A stretch of DNA of 64,000 nt, from the NCBI GenBank assembly GCA_027485695.1, contig JAIXQO010000001.1, positions 682,001 to 746,000 on the forward strand. Reading direction: 5' to 3'. Under the pieces are notes generated by a model. The model was not told the origin of the DNA. It saw only the letters and a list, made by a program, of their open reading frames with translations, and did not search any database. Below, piece by piece: positions 43,757 to 52,749 of this stretch (the stretch's first letter is position 1; every line of letters starts with the position of its first letter). Made by a program: the position numbers and the translations under genes. Source of the DNA: Pseudomonadota bacterium (GTDB lineage: Bacteria > Bdellovibrionota > UBA1018).

Positions 43757-45403
43757 GTGATCTCGTTACTCGGTTTTCTGATTATGTTGGCGCCCTTGGT
43801 GATTGTTCATGAGCTAGGGCATTTCCTTTTCGCAAAACTTTTCAATGTCAAAGCCGAAGCGTTTTCGATCGGTTTCGGCCCTAAGCTTTGGGCCAAAAAA
43901 ATCGGCGAAACGGAGTGGAAAGTCTCGCTCATCCCACTCGGCGGTTACGTCAAGCTTCTCGGCGAAGACGGTCAAACTCCGCTCTCTCCCGAAGACAAGC
44001 CTCGCGCGCTTCAGAATCAAGCGCCTTACAAACGTTTTTTCATTTTCTTCGGCGGACCACTTTTTAATTTCCTGTGGGCGATCCTCGTTTACATGGCGAT
44101 CATGCTCATTGGTGAGCCGGAGCTCGCGAATCAAATCGGTCGCGTGATCCCAGGATCCGCCGCCGAGAAAATTGGCTTCGTCGCCGAAGACCGCGTGCTG
44201 TCCGTAGATGGTCAAAAGATCCAAAAATACGAAGAACTGGCCAAGGCGATCGATGCTAAACCGGAGCAGCCGGTCGTATTCCAAGTTCAGCGCAAGAATT
44301 TGATGACGGGCGAAATGAAGACGCTCGATATTACCGCGACGCCTACTCGCCAAAAAGGCTTCAGCATTTACGGTGAAGAAACGCATGTCGGCGAGATCGA
44401 AGGACTCCTCCCGAACGGCCGCGCGGCGACGGTGGGCGTTTCCAATATGGATACCCTTGCCGGCAAGGCGCTGATGCGGACTGGCGATAAGATTGAAACC
44501 ATCAACAACATCAAGGTCAAAAGTTTCGAAGAACTCGAGACCGTTTATGCGGCGATCGCTCCGAACACTCAGATTCAAATCGGATTCTTCGCACAAGCGG
44601 ACGAGAACAAGCCAAAACTTCTGACATTCACGAAGTCCGCGAACGGCGCTGGTTTCGGCGCAGACGCTGGTTTCTATTCGAGCGAAGTTTTCATCGAACA
44701 AGCAATGAAAGCGACTCCGGCCGAAGCAGCGGGCTTGAAAAAAGGCGACCGCATCGTTTCTGTCGACACGACGCCAGTGACGCACTTCTTTGGACTTCGT
44801 GAAGCGGTTCAAAAAGCGGGCGAAGCCAAAGGCGAACTCGTCATGAACTGGGAACGTGACGGCAAGATGATGAGTGCTCACATCAAGCCTACCGCAACCA
44901 ACTCACGCGATGCGCTACTCAATAAGCAAACTCAATTCACGATCGGCGTGATCCCGCAGGCTAATTTCTCGGAACCAGAAATGATCATCGAGCGTGAGTG
45001 GAATCCATTCCTCCTCGTGGCCAAGGGTACCGAGCGCATGGTGACGTTCACCTATCGCAATTTTGTTTCGATCAAAAAGATGATCACCGGCGAGGTTTCT
45101 ACCTCCACGCTGGGTGGTCCGATCCTGATCGGCAAGATCGCAGGCGAGTCGCTTTCTCGTGGCTTGATTGCGTTCCTTTCGACGATGGCGATCCTTTCGA
45201 TTGGTCTCGGCGTTTTGAATATCCTGCCGGTTCCAGTGCTCGATGGCGGACACATCTTGCTTCTCGGTATCGAGGTCATTCGCAAGCGTCCGCTTTCGAT
45301 GAAGCAACTCGAAATCGCGCAAACGGTCGGCCTTTCGATCATTGGTCTTCTCATGATCGTCGTTTTCAAGAACGACATCATGCGACTGCCGTTCTTCAAC
45401 TAG
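43757..45403 (+). CDS. rseP: RseP-type intramembrane zinc protease
   Basis: The protein has about 548 residues from GTG 43757 (GGAG is nine bases upstream; TTG 43754 is possible). The site is His18/Glu19/His22 (HELGH) in the first helix and NILPVPVLDGGH near the end. Between them are three PDZ-like segments (near residues 115-190, 200-280 and 300-375), where E. coli RseP has two in a protein of 450 residues. It cuts anti-sigma factors or signal-peptide remnants in the inner membrane. Targets here are unknown. Confidence 0.93.
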   Translation: MISLLGFLIMLAPLVIVHELGHFLFAKLFNVKAEAFSIGFGPKLWAKKIGETEWKVSLIPLGGYVKLLGEDGQTPLSPEDKPRALQNQAPYKRFFIFFGGPLFNFLWAILVYMAIMLIGEPELANQIGRVIPGSAAEKIGFVAEDRVLSVDGQKIQKYEELAKAIDAKPEQPVVFQVQRKNLMTGEMKTLDITATPTRQKGFSIYGEETHVGEIEGLLPNGRAATVGVSNMDTLAGKALMRTGDKIETINNIKVKSFEELETVYAAIAPNTQIQIGFFAQADENKPKLLTFTKSANGAGFGADAGFYSSEVFIEQAMKATPAEAAGLKKGDRIVSVDTTPVTHFFGLREAVQKAGEAKGELVMNWERDGKMMSAHIKPTATNSRDALLNKQTQFTIGVIPQANFSEPEMIIEREWNPFLLVAKGTERMVTFTYRNFVSIKKMITGEVSTSTLGGPILIGKIAGESLSRGLIAFLSTMAILSIGLGVLNILPVPVLDGGHILLLGIEVIRKRPLSMKQLEIAQTVGLSIIGLLMIVVFKNDIMRLPFFN

Positions 45404-45404
45404 C

Positions 45405-46247
45405 ATGAAAATCATCGGATGGGATACGGCCAGTAAATCCGGCGCACTGGTAGCGTTGGAGTGGGATCCTTCGAAAAAATCGGAACCGGGCGCGAGCCTC
45501 TATCGTATTCAGAGTGAGTGGCGTCTCAGTGTGGACGCCGCTCAACATTCCGAACGTTTGCTCTGGGCAGTCCATCAGATGCTGGAGGCCTGCCGCTGGA
45601 AACTTGCTGACTTGGATGCGATCGGTGTGGGGATTGGACCTGGGAGTTTCACGGGACTTCGTATCGGGATGACCACCGCTAAAACGCTCGGTTATTCACT
45701 CGGAAAACCGTTGATTCCCGTCTCGAGCTTGGCTGCGCTCACCAGGAGGGCTGCCGTTCATTACGCCGATCATCCCGAGAAAACCCTAATCATCGGAACG
45801 ACCGACGCCGCCAAAGGGGAGTTGTTCACGATCCTGGGATCGGCGAAATCGATCTTGGATTGCGTCGTTAAGGCCGAGGGCGATCTGCCGGGAATCTGGA
45901 AAAAAGGCGTCGAAGAAGAAGTGCTCACACCGGAGGACATTCTGAAACTCGCTCACAAGAAGCTTGAGACTGCGGATCGCTGGATCGCAATCGGCGAGGG
46001 AAAAGATCGCTACGTCGAGGAGCTTTGGGACGAGTTGCCGAAGAAAAAACGAATCACCCTCCCGCTCGATTGGGATCATGCTCCGAGTTGTGATGGGTTG
46101 GCGGCGCTTTTCTACGCGGCTGCACAACAGAGCGTCTTCCGATCTCACGATCAGATTTTCCCGCGGTATCTGCGCGAGTCCGATGCCGAACGCAAACTGA
46201 AATCCGGCGCCTTGAAACCCTCTCCTCTGAAACGTCGAAACCAATGA
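45405..46247 (+). CDS. tsaB: tRNA threonylcarbamoyladenosine synthesis protein TsaB
   Basis: TsaB supports TsaD in making t6A on tRNAs that read ANN codons. The N-terminus IIGWDTASKSGAL and the motif GIGPGSFTGLRIGMTTAKTL are diagnostic. It has 280 residues; the C-terminal half is more variable. The ATG follows the rseP stop by one base. The stop overlaps the next start (ATGA). Confidence 0.93.
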   Translation: MKIIGWDTASKSGALVALEWDPSKKSEPGASLYRIQSEWRLSVDAAQHSERLLWAVHQMLEACRWKLADLDAIGVGIGPGSFTGLRIGMTTAKTLGYSLGKPLIPVSSLAALTRRAAVHYADHPEKTLIIGTTDAAKGELFTILGSAKSILDCVVKAEGDLPGIWKKGVEEEVLTPEDILKLAHKKLETADRWIAIGEGKDRYVEELWDELPKKKRITLPLDWDHAPSCDGLAALFYAAAQQSVFRSHDQIFPRYLRESDAERKLKSGALKPSPLKRRNQ

Positions 46248-47146
46248 ACTTAGGTCCGATCGCTGCATTTTTATCGTCATGCACCTGGGCGGTTGGTTCC
46301 GCGACGTTTTCGCGTCTTTCCCGAACGTATTCACCGTTCTCCATTAATTTTACGCGCGCGCTGATCTCACTTCCGTGTTTTCTATTGGTGTTTGTATTGA
46401 TTTCGGGAGGTGTCGGACCAGCCATCGACAGCTATCGTGCGCTCCCGGTTGAGCGATATGGGTGGTTCACTTTATCGATTTTCTGCAGTTATGCGCTCGG
46501 CGACGTATTTTTCCTCTGGAGTACGCAGCGCCTGGGGATCACGACGTCGCTTGCGATCGCTTCGAGCTATCCCATCATTACGGCGCTTTTTCACGTCATT
46601 ACGGGCGGAACCGTAGGTCTGCTTCAGTGTATGGGGCTTGCTTGCGCCGTGGGCGGCGTGATCGGCGTGATTCTAACGAATCACCAAAACTCCCAGGAAA
46701 AACGATTCGGCCGACCAGCCGTCGGAGTTTTGTTTGCGATGATGACGGCCGGTTTTTGGGCTCTGAATGCGTGGAGTGTGATGCGCGGAGGAGACGGGTT
46801 GGATGCCGCACAAGCGAACTCTATTCGCATGACGGTTGCGCTCGTAATGAGTAGTTTTTTTTCGCTTTTGATCGAGAAACGGTTTCCTCGCCCCGTGCCC
46901 GCATCGGAACTCAAGAAATCGGGCTGGATTTTCTGGCTCGAATCCTTCGGTGGTTCTTACCTCTACGTCTATGGACTGAGTCATTCATCGGTCGTGGTTG
47001 GGACGACGCTTTCGTCTTTGGCGCCGGTAGTGGTGGTGCCGGTGGCCGTTCTGATGCGGATCGAGAAGTTCTCCATCAAACGCACTGCGGCCGTCGCACT
47101 GACAGTGCTGGGAATTTTCCTACTCAATCAGGGAGTCGGTCCTTGA
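46244..47146 (+). CDS. DMT-superfamily (EamA) transporter
   Basis: The protein has 300 residues, ten hydrophobic helices and two EamA repeats. The repeats are recognisable by FLSSCTWAVGSATFSRLSR at the start and VLFAMMTAGFWALNAWS in the middle, plus LAPVVVVPVAVLMRIEKFS near the end. The substrate may be a small metabolite. It is coupled by four-base overlaps to tsaB upstream and to the phosphopantetheinyl transferase downstream. Confidence 0.85.
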   Translation: MNLGPIAAFLSSCTWAVGSATFSRLSRTYSPFSINFTRALISLPCFLLVFVLISGGVGPAIDSYRALPVERYGWFTLSIFCSYALGDVFFLWSTQRLGITTSLAIASSYPIITALFHVITGGTVGLLQCMGLACAVGGVIGVILTNHQNSQEKRFGRPAVGVLFAMMTAGFWALNAWSVMRGGDGLDAAQANSIRMTVALVMSSFFSLLIEKRFPRPVPASELKKSGWIFWLESFGGSYLYVYGLSHSSVVVGTTLSSLAPVVVVPVAVLMRIEKFSIKRTAAVALTVLGIFLLNQGVGP

Positions 47147-47847
47147 AGAAACCGTCCGAACTCTCGAACGACGAGGTCTTGACCGGACTTCGGGCCGGAA
47201 CCGTTTTGGTTTGGGCCGAGCCCAGAGATTTTCCGGCTGATCATCGTTTATGGATTGAGCGTCTCGGTGAGGAGAGGTCCAATTTTGATGCGGCTTCGAA
47301 CCCGGCGCGCAAGAGTGAGCTGTTGTTTTCCAGATCTGCGGTCCCTCATCTCTATCGGCAGTGGAAAACCATTTCTGGCTTGGAGTCTCTGACCTTTAAT
47401 ATCGCCCATACAAAAGACCGTTTCGTAGCAGCGTTTTCGATCGCGGGATCGGTGGGCGTGGATCTGGAGCGAGTCGATCGCGATGTGAATGTCGCTACTT
47501 TGGAGAGAATTGCCTCTCCTAGCGAACTAGAATGGTTATCCGCCCACTCCAATGCTTGGGAAAGACTCAAACTCTGGTGCCTCAAAGAAGCGGCCGTCAA
47601 AAGCCATCGAGGCGGCATGTGGATTGATGGCGCCAGTTGGAGTACTCATCTTCCGATAACGCTCGGCAAAACCTGGGTGGTTCAACGTAACGGAACGAGT
47701 TTTCCTGCACTCGCTGATCTTGTGGACTCTGACTGGATCTTAACTCTGGTGTGCGCTAGCTCATCTGCTTCATTAGGCTCAATTTCATTTTTTCGTTGGA
47801 TTGACGCTGACGGAATTTGGCAACTAAAGTCACAAAATAGAATTTAA
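47143..47847 (+). CDS. 4'-phosphopantetheinyl transferase, Sfp type
   Basis: The start is TTG at 47143, which overlaps the upstream stop (TTGA). The protein has 234 residues. The metal-binding motif GVDLERV (Asp107, Glu109) and WCLKEAAVK (145-153) are conserved. Sfp-type enzymes activate carrier proteins of fatty-acid or secondary-metabolite synthases. No such synthase is in this window, so the target is elsewhere, perhaps AcpP. Confidence 0.85.
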   Translation: MKKPSELSNDEVLTGLRAGTVLVWAEPRDFPADHRLWIERLGEERSNFDAASNPARKSELLFSRSAVPHLYRQWKTISGLESLTFNIAHTKDRFVAAFSIAGSVGVDLERVDRDVNVATLERIASPSELEWLSAHSNAWERLKLWCLKEAAVKSHRGGMWIDGASWSTHLPITLGKTWVVQRNGTSFPALADLVDSDWILTLVCASSSASLGSISFFRWIDADGIWQLKSQNRI

Positions 47848-47909
47848 TTAATTACGTATCGCTAGTGTATTTGTTCTAACTGAATAGGAACTTTGTTCGG
47901 AGAACGAAT

Positions 47910-48563
47910 ATGAAATTGAAACTGATGTCGGTCCTATTAGCACTCGCAAGCGCTTCGGCTTTCGCCGACCTTTCTCTCGAAAGTGCGTTCTACGAAATCT
48001 CGAGTTTCAAAGCGATCTGTACGGACTGTAGGACACACTACCGTGGACAGAGCGACGGCAGAGTTGATGGCACCCTAAATACACCGAACGCAGATTTGGA
48101 TTTTGAGAATCACTATCTGTTGACCGGCAATGTCGTCATCAATCAGTGGGACGTAGAGACGGGGGATACGCGCAAAACAGTCATTAAGAATGTACTTTTG
48201 CGTATGCATACGACCGGCTTGATTGCCATGTTGAGTTATAACGGCAATAATCGGATGCGAATTACAGGGATGTCGGGCAAGTCGCTCGGTGATATTTTTG
48301 CATCTTCGTTCTTCGGCGGAAAAATTGGCGCCAATGCAATCGTGAATCTCAAAGGAATGCTGGCTTTCAATGACAACGGTCTAGGAATCATCGATTCCGA
48401 GCGACTCTTTGGTTTTGGTGCTGGAATAGAGATTGTCCGCGTTCGGTTGGTGTTTGGGCTCAATGGGGTAAAGACCGAAACCGTCAGTGTCGACTCGAAA
48501 ACCGTTATCGAGGTGAATAACCGAGCTATTCCCCTCAAAGAAGCTTTCAAGCTTAAGTTCTAG
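47910..48563 (+). CDS. Secreted protein of unknown function
   Basis: The protein has 217 residues. A signal peptide (LLALASASAFA) is followed by a mature part with one CTDC pair. Repeated beta-strand stretches (LLTGNVVINQWDV; IVNLKGMLAFNDNG) suggest a beta fold. The end VIEVNNRAIPLKEAFKLKF is mixed. It may be a periplasmic or outer-membrane protein. No family was recognised. It is a single gene. Confidence 0.6.
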   Translation: MKLKLMSVLLALASASAFADLSLESAFYEISSFKAICTDCRTHYRGQSDGRVDGTLNTPNADLDFENHYLLTGNVVINQWDVETGDTRKTVIKNVLLRMHTTGLIAMLSYNGNNRMRITGMSGKSLGDIFASSFFGGKIGANAIVNLKGMLAFNDNGLGIIDSERLFGFGAGIEIVRVRLVFGLNGVKTETVSVDSKTVIEVNNRAIPLKEAFKLKF

Positions 48564-48741
48564 TTCTGGAGTTTCCCGAACGCATCTCGCTCACTCCGGT
48601 GGAATAGTAATCGTTCCTCTGGGGCGTGGTACAAAAGGGGGCGTTTCAGAGGTAGGCACCCTTTACGATGAGTCATGTTTAATCGGGCCTGAATCATTTT
48701 GAAGCGGATTTTAAGGCGCCAATCAGGTTATCTTCTGCTGC

Positions 48742-49494
48742 ATGAGCATGCGGAAGATCTACATCATCCCGAACCTGGTCACGAGCGCCAACCTGTTTAG
48801 CGGGTTCTATTCGATCATCCTTTCTATGCGCGGTGATTTCGACAAGGCGGCTTGGCTGATTCTGATCGCCGCCGTATTCGACGCGTTGGATGGTCGAATC
48901 GCGCGCATGGCCAAAGCTACAAGCGCGTTCGGTGTCCAGTACGACAGCCTTTCTGATCTCGTGAGTTTTGGCATGGCGCCCGCCCTATTGCTCTATTCTT
49001 GGGGTCTTGAGCCGCTGGGACGAATGGGAATCATCACTGCTTTTTTCTATGCCTGCTGTGGAGCATTGAGGCTCGCACGCTTCAATATGAATACCGAAGT
49101 AGTCTCCAAAGCCTACTTTCAAGGTGTCGCAAGCCCGATTGCGGCCGCCGCAGTCGCAACGTTCGCGATTTTCCGCTATGAAACGGGCCTGCCAGCCGAT
49201 GATAGCTCGATCACCCTTCAGGCGATCACGATTTGTCTGTCCGTCATCCTCGGTGGACTGATGGTGAGCACGATCCCATTCCCGTCGTTCAAGGAACTGA
49301 ACTGGCGATCTCGCTCGAGTTTCGGCTACCTCTTGATTGGACTTGCGGCGATGACTTTCATCATCATCAAGCCTGAGATCACGCTTTTTGTCTTAGTGGC
49401 TGCCTACATCGTGGGGAGCTTGATTTGGGTGGGCTATCGATTTGTGACCCATCGTCCGATTGATATGAAAATGAAGGAGCCAGTTTCGCAATGA
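48742..49494 (+). CDS. pssA: CDP-diacylglycerol-serine O-phosphatidyltransferase
   Basis: PssA makes phosphatidylserine from CDP-diacylglycerol. The CDP-alcohol phosphatidyltransferase motif DALDGRIARMAKATSAFG then YDSLSD is complete. There are about seven membrane helices; length is 250 residues. No Shine-Dalgarno is visible. It uses the CdsA product and is coupled to asd by an ATGA overlap. Confidence 0.93.
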   Translation: MSMRKIYIIPNLVTSANLFSGFYSIILSMRGDFDKAAWLILIAAVFDALDGRIARMAKATSAFGVQYDSLSDLVSFGMAPALLLYSWGLEPLGRMGIITAFFYACCGALRLARFNMNTEVVSKAYFQGVASPIAAAAVATFAIFRYETGLPADDSSITLQAITICLSVILGGLMVSTIPFPSFKELNWRSRSSFGYLLIGLAAMTFIIIKPEITLFVLVAAYIVGSLIWVGYRFVTHRPIDMKMKEPVSQ

Positions 49495-50546
49495 TTCGTT
49501 TAGGGGTAGTCGGTGCAACGGGGGCGGTCGGCAAAGAACTTTTTGATATTCTCGAAAAGCGCGATTTTCCGATCGGTGAGCTGAGACTTTTTGGATCCCC
49601 GCGGTCACTAGGTAAGAAACTGACTCTTCGCGGGAAAACTGAGTCCGTACGTATTTTGGAACCCGGTTGTTTCGACGGCCTGGATCTCATTTTTTTCGAC
49701 GCGTCCGACGCCATCTCCAAGGAATGGGTGAAGCCCGCGCTCGAAAGCGGCGCGATCATCATCGATAACTCGGCCGTTTATCGTCTAGATCCGGCGGTTC
49801 CGCTGGTCGTTCCGGAAGTCAATCTCCAGGCGATGAAAGACAGCCTGAAAAAAGGGAATCGCCTTTTTGCTGGTCCCAATTGCACGACGGTTCCACTTGC
49901 TGTCGTGATCGATACGCTTCGCCAGGTTGCCCCTGTTTCTCGGGTGATCGTGTCCACCTATCAAAGTGTGAGTGGTGCTGGAACCGAGGCTGTCGCCGAA
50001 CTTCGTGCGCAGTCCGTTGATATCCTGTCGGGAAAACCGGCTCAGCCCAAGGCCCTCGCACATCCCATCGCTTTTAATTTGATTCCGCAAATCGGCGGAT
50101 TTTTAGAGGATGGATCGACGAGCGAGGAACTCAAGGTTCGCGACGAAACTCGCAAGATCTTGGATCTGCCGAATCTTCCGGTCACCTGCACCGCAGTTCG
50201 CGTTCCGACCGTAAAAGGTCACGGCGAGAGCGTGCTGATTGAGTTCTCGGAGGCCTTCGACCTCGAAAAAATGAAAGCAGCACTCAGGTCCCGCACCGGA
50301 ATTACGGTTCTCGACGATCCTAAGAATCGCGTCTATCCTATGAATGAAACTTACGGAGTGAGTCCTGCGCTCACGGTGAGCGGAATGGATGATGTCGCAG
50401 TCGGTCGCGTTCGGCGCGATACTTCGAGCGACCGGGGCCTTCAGTTGTGGATTGTCTCGGATAACCTACGCAAAGGAGCTGCGTTAAATGCGATTCAAAT
50501 GGCTGAAGGCATTCTTCCTGAGCTGCTCGCTCGTCATTCTTCCTAA
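49491..50546 (+). CDS. asd: Aspartate-semialdehyde dehydrogenase
   Basis: Asd makes aspartate semialdehyde for lysine, diaminopimelate, threonine and methionine. The N-terminal GVVGATGAVGKELFDIL is the NADP-binding motif. The catalytic Cys lies in AGPNCTTVP, and YQSVSGAGTEA is conserved. It has 351 residues. The end of the gene overlaps the next coding region by 59 bases. Confidence 0.96.
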   Translation: MIRLGVVGATGAVGKELFDILEKRDFPIGELRLFGSPRSLGKKLTLRGKTESVRILEPGCFDGLDLIFFDASDAISKEWVKPALESGAIIIDNSAVYRLDPAVPLVVPEVNLQAMKDSLKKGNRLFAGPNCTTVPLAVVIDTLRQVAPVSRVIVSTYQSVSGAGTEAVAELRAQSVDILSGKPAQPKALAHPIAFNLIPQIGGFLEDGSTSEELKVRDETRKILDLPNLPVTCTAVRVPTVKGHGESVLIEFSEAFDLEKMKAALRSRTGITVLDDPKNRVYPMNETYGVSPALTVSGMDDVAVGRVRRDTSSDRGLQLWIVSDNLRKGAALNAIQMAEGILPELLARHSS

Positions 50547-52749
50547 CGCTCACGCGTTGTCGATCGGTCCGATTGGTCCACTAGCACTCGGCGAATCGTC
50601 CACGGTTCCGACGGTCTACGTTGTTTCGAACGCAGTAGCCAGTGGCGGTGGATTCAACTTACAGACCTGCGCGACGACCCCTGCGACCCAGCGTTGCGCC
50701 GTAATGAGTGGTTATCCTCAGTTAAGCCTGTCTACAAACGACGGTTCGGTGATGACTCTCGCCGTGACGGGATTCGACGGTGCAAGCACCAGTTCGTTTA
50801 TCCATATCGCCGCCATTGGAAATTCGGACGACACTTATGATGCATCCGAGGTCAAAGACTTCACGCTCAGGAGCGCGAACGGTGCGTCTAGTTCGGCGAC
50901 GAACTATTTTACCGTGAGTAATTCGACCACTCGGGTGGACATCCAGTTTAGCCTTCGCCAGCAATGTGAAGTCCATGCGGTCGACGGAACTTGCTCGGGT
51001 AACGAAATTGCCGTTCCCGCCTCGGGCCGGCCGCGCGGTCTGGTGATTTCACTCGTTGCTACGGGAGACTCGACGACCCCAACACAATCGGCGTTCGCCA
51101 CTTCAGGCACCAAAATTCGAATCGTTCCTCAAGTTGAGGCTCCCGCGTTGTCGAGTTGTCCGGGGCAGGGAAGTTACGGAGAAACTGTATTTTATCCGGG
51201 CGACGGTGGCATCACCTTCCACGCGAACGTACTTCGGGCTCGAACGGGAACGATCGTCGGATCATCGAACTTCACAAACTTCCAAGTGGCGGCCGGCAAA
51301 GCTTCGATCAGTTCGCTAACTGAAGCAACCGTCATTGGTAACCTCGGTTACCAGGGCGGCGATCAGCTGATGACGGGATTCGAGAACTCGACCGCCGAGC
51401 AAACCATCCTGTATGATGCGTTTTTGGGTGTGAGCGATTCCGCGGGCGCCGTTCGGTATTGCGAGAACAAATATACGGGACTTTTTGCTTCGGACATCCA
51501 GGGATTCTTAAAAGACAGCAACTGTTTCATCGCGACCGCCACGTATGAAAATAGCCGGCATCCCGTCGTACTGATCTTGCGAGAGTTTCGCGATCACGTC
51601 TTGAATTCGACGAGTTTGGGTCGTTTGTTCGTGAGCGCGTATTATGAATACTCGCCGTCGATGGCGGATTTCCTGATCGAGCACGCATGGCTGAGGCCGC
51701 TTGTGAAACGCCTACTGATGCCAGTTACGGTTTTTGCGTGGCTCTTGCTCCACCCGTATTGGACGATTGCACTTTTGATTTTGTTTGCTGGATTGCTTTT
51801 CGCCGGACGTCGAGCGGTCCTAGCTGGACTCGCGTTAGCGTTCATTTTCGCGAGCCCCTCGACGCAAGCCTCGGATCAACCGTACATCGACTCTCTTTTG
51901 AGTGATCTTCCGCCTCGTGCAGAATCGAGCGGTTCTTACACCGAGGAACTCAAAAAAAAACTCCCCAATCAGAACACGGGTTCCTACACCGAGGAGCTGC
52001 GCCAAGAACTCGGTGAGCAAAAAACAGCCGAGGGTTACACCGATAGCCTCAAGAAAAAAGTTGGAGAAAAGAAAGGCGGCAACAGCGCGATCGCCGATTT
52101 TCAGAGCAACAAGAAGCTCGTGATGAACCGAGGAGATATGCGGATCAAGACCGCACTCTCACTCAAACTCGCAACCGCCATGAATCGGCAGTATACGGCG
52201 GGTGCCAACGAAGATCGTCCCTACAAAACGGTGTATGGCGAAGGATGGCAACCCGACGTTCAACTCACTTATGAGTATCGTCCGTTCTACGTGCACTCGC
52301 TTCTTTCGGGGATCGGATTTTTAGGCGGAGCCGGGTTCACTTCGGTTCGGGGCAAAGGGCAATTTGCCTACGTTTCGAATTTCGGCAATGAGTCGAATAT
52401 CCGGTTCAGTTTTCTATCCGTACCGGTCTATGTCGGGCCGGTTCTCAGGCTCTACTTGGTGGATTGGTTTGTTCCGTTCGTGGGTGCAGGCGCCGGAGCT
52501 TTGGGTTTCTACGAAACTCGTTCGGATCGCAAGCCCAGTGCGCGTGGTTATTCTTGGATGTACTGGATGAATGGCGGAGTAAATATCGGACTCGATTGGA
52601 TGTCGCAGAGGTCGACGTGGGAGCGCTTCGATGACAGCGCAGTCAAGCACCTCTACCTCACGGTCGAGTATCAAAGATTCCAGACGATCTCAGGTCTAGT
52701 CGACGCAACCATCAGCGGTGTGAACGCTGGATTCCTTTACGAGTTTTGA
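50488..52749 (+). CDS. CFI-box protein fused to an outer-membrane beta-barrel
   Basis: The start ATG 50488 lies inside asd and is supported by AAAGGAG ten bases upstream and a signal peptide (LVILPNAHA). The N-terminal 340 residues are a beta-rich region with four cysteines. A CFI-box domain begins at Cys346 (CFIATATYEN, then LREFRDHVLN and FVSAYYEYSP). Membrane helices cover about 410-455, the last of which ends like a signal peptide (IFASPSTQA, then SDQPY). Three SYTEEL-type repeats follow (about 475-525), then a barrel to the C-terminal LYEF. This may be a precursor cut into two products. Length is 753 residues. Confidence 0.75.
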   Translation: MRFKWLKAFFLSCSLVILPNAHALSIGPIGPLALGESSTVPTVYVVSNAVASGGGFNLQTCATTPATQRCAVMSGYPQLSLSTNDGSVMTLAVTGFDGASTSSFIHIAAIGNSDDTYDASEVKDFTLRSANGASSSATNYFTVSNSTTRVDIQFSLRQQCEVHAVDGTCSGNEIAVPASGRPRGLVISLVATGDSTTPTQSAFATSGTKIRIVPQVEAPALSSCPGQGSYGETVFYPGDGGITFHANVLRARTGTIVGSSNFTNFQVAAGKASISSLTEATVIGNLGYQGGDQLMTGFENSTAEQTILYDAFLGVSDSAGAVRYCENKYTGLFASDIQGFLKDSNCFIATATYENSRHPVVLILREFRDHVLNSTSLGRLFVSAYYEYSPSMADFLIEHAWLRPLVKRLLMPVTVFAWLLLHPYWTIALLILFAGLLFAGRRAVLAGLALAFIFASPSTQASDQPYIDSLLSDLPPRAESSGSYTEELKKKLPNQNTGSYTEELRQELGEQKTAEGYTDSLKKKVGEKKGGNSAIADFQSNKKLVMNRGDMRIKTALSLKLATAMNRQYTAGANEDRPYKTVYGEGWQPDVQLTYEYRPFYVHSLLSGIGFLGGAGFTSVRGKGQFAYVSNFGNESNIRFSFLSVPVYVGPVLRLYLVDWFVPFVGAGAGALGFYETRSDRKPSARGYSWMYWMNGGVNIGLDWMSQRSTWERFDDSAVKHLYLTVEYQRFQTISGLVDATISGVNAGFLYEF

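Noticed and set aside
43814..44881. A 355-codon open frame on the minus strand
   Set aside because: It lies wholly inside rseP, whose motifs are complete. The antisense frame has no family features.
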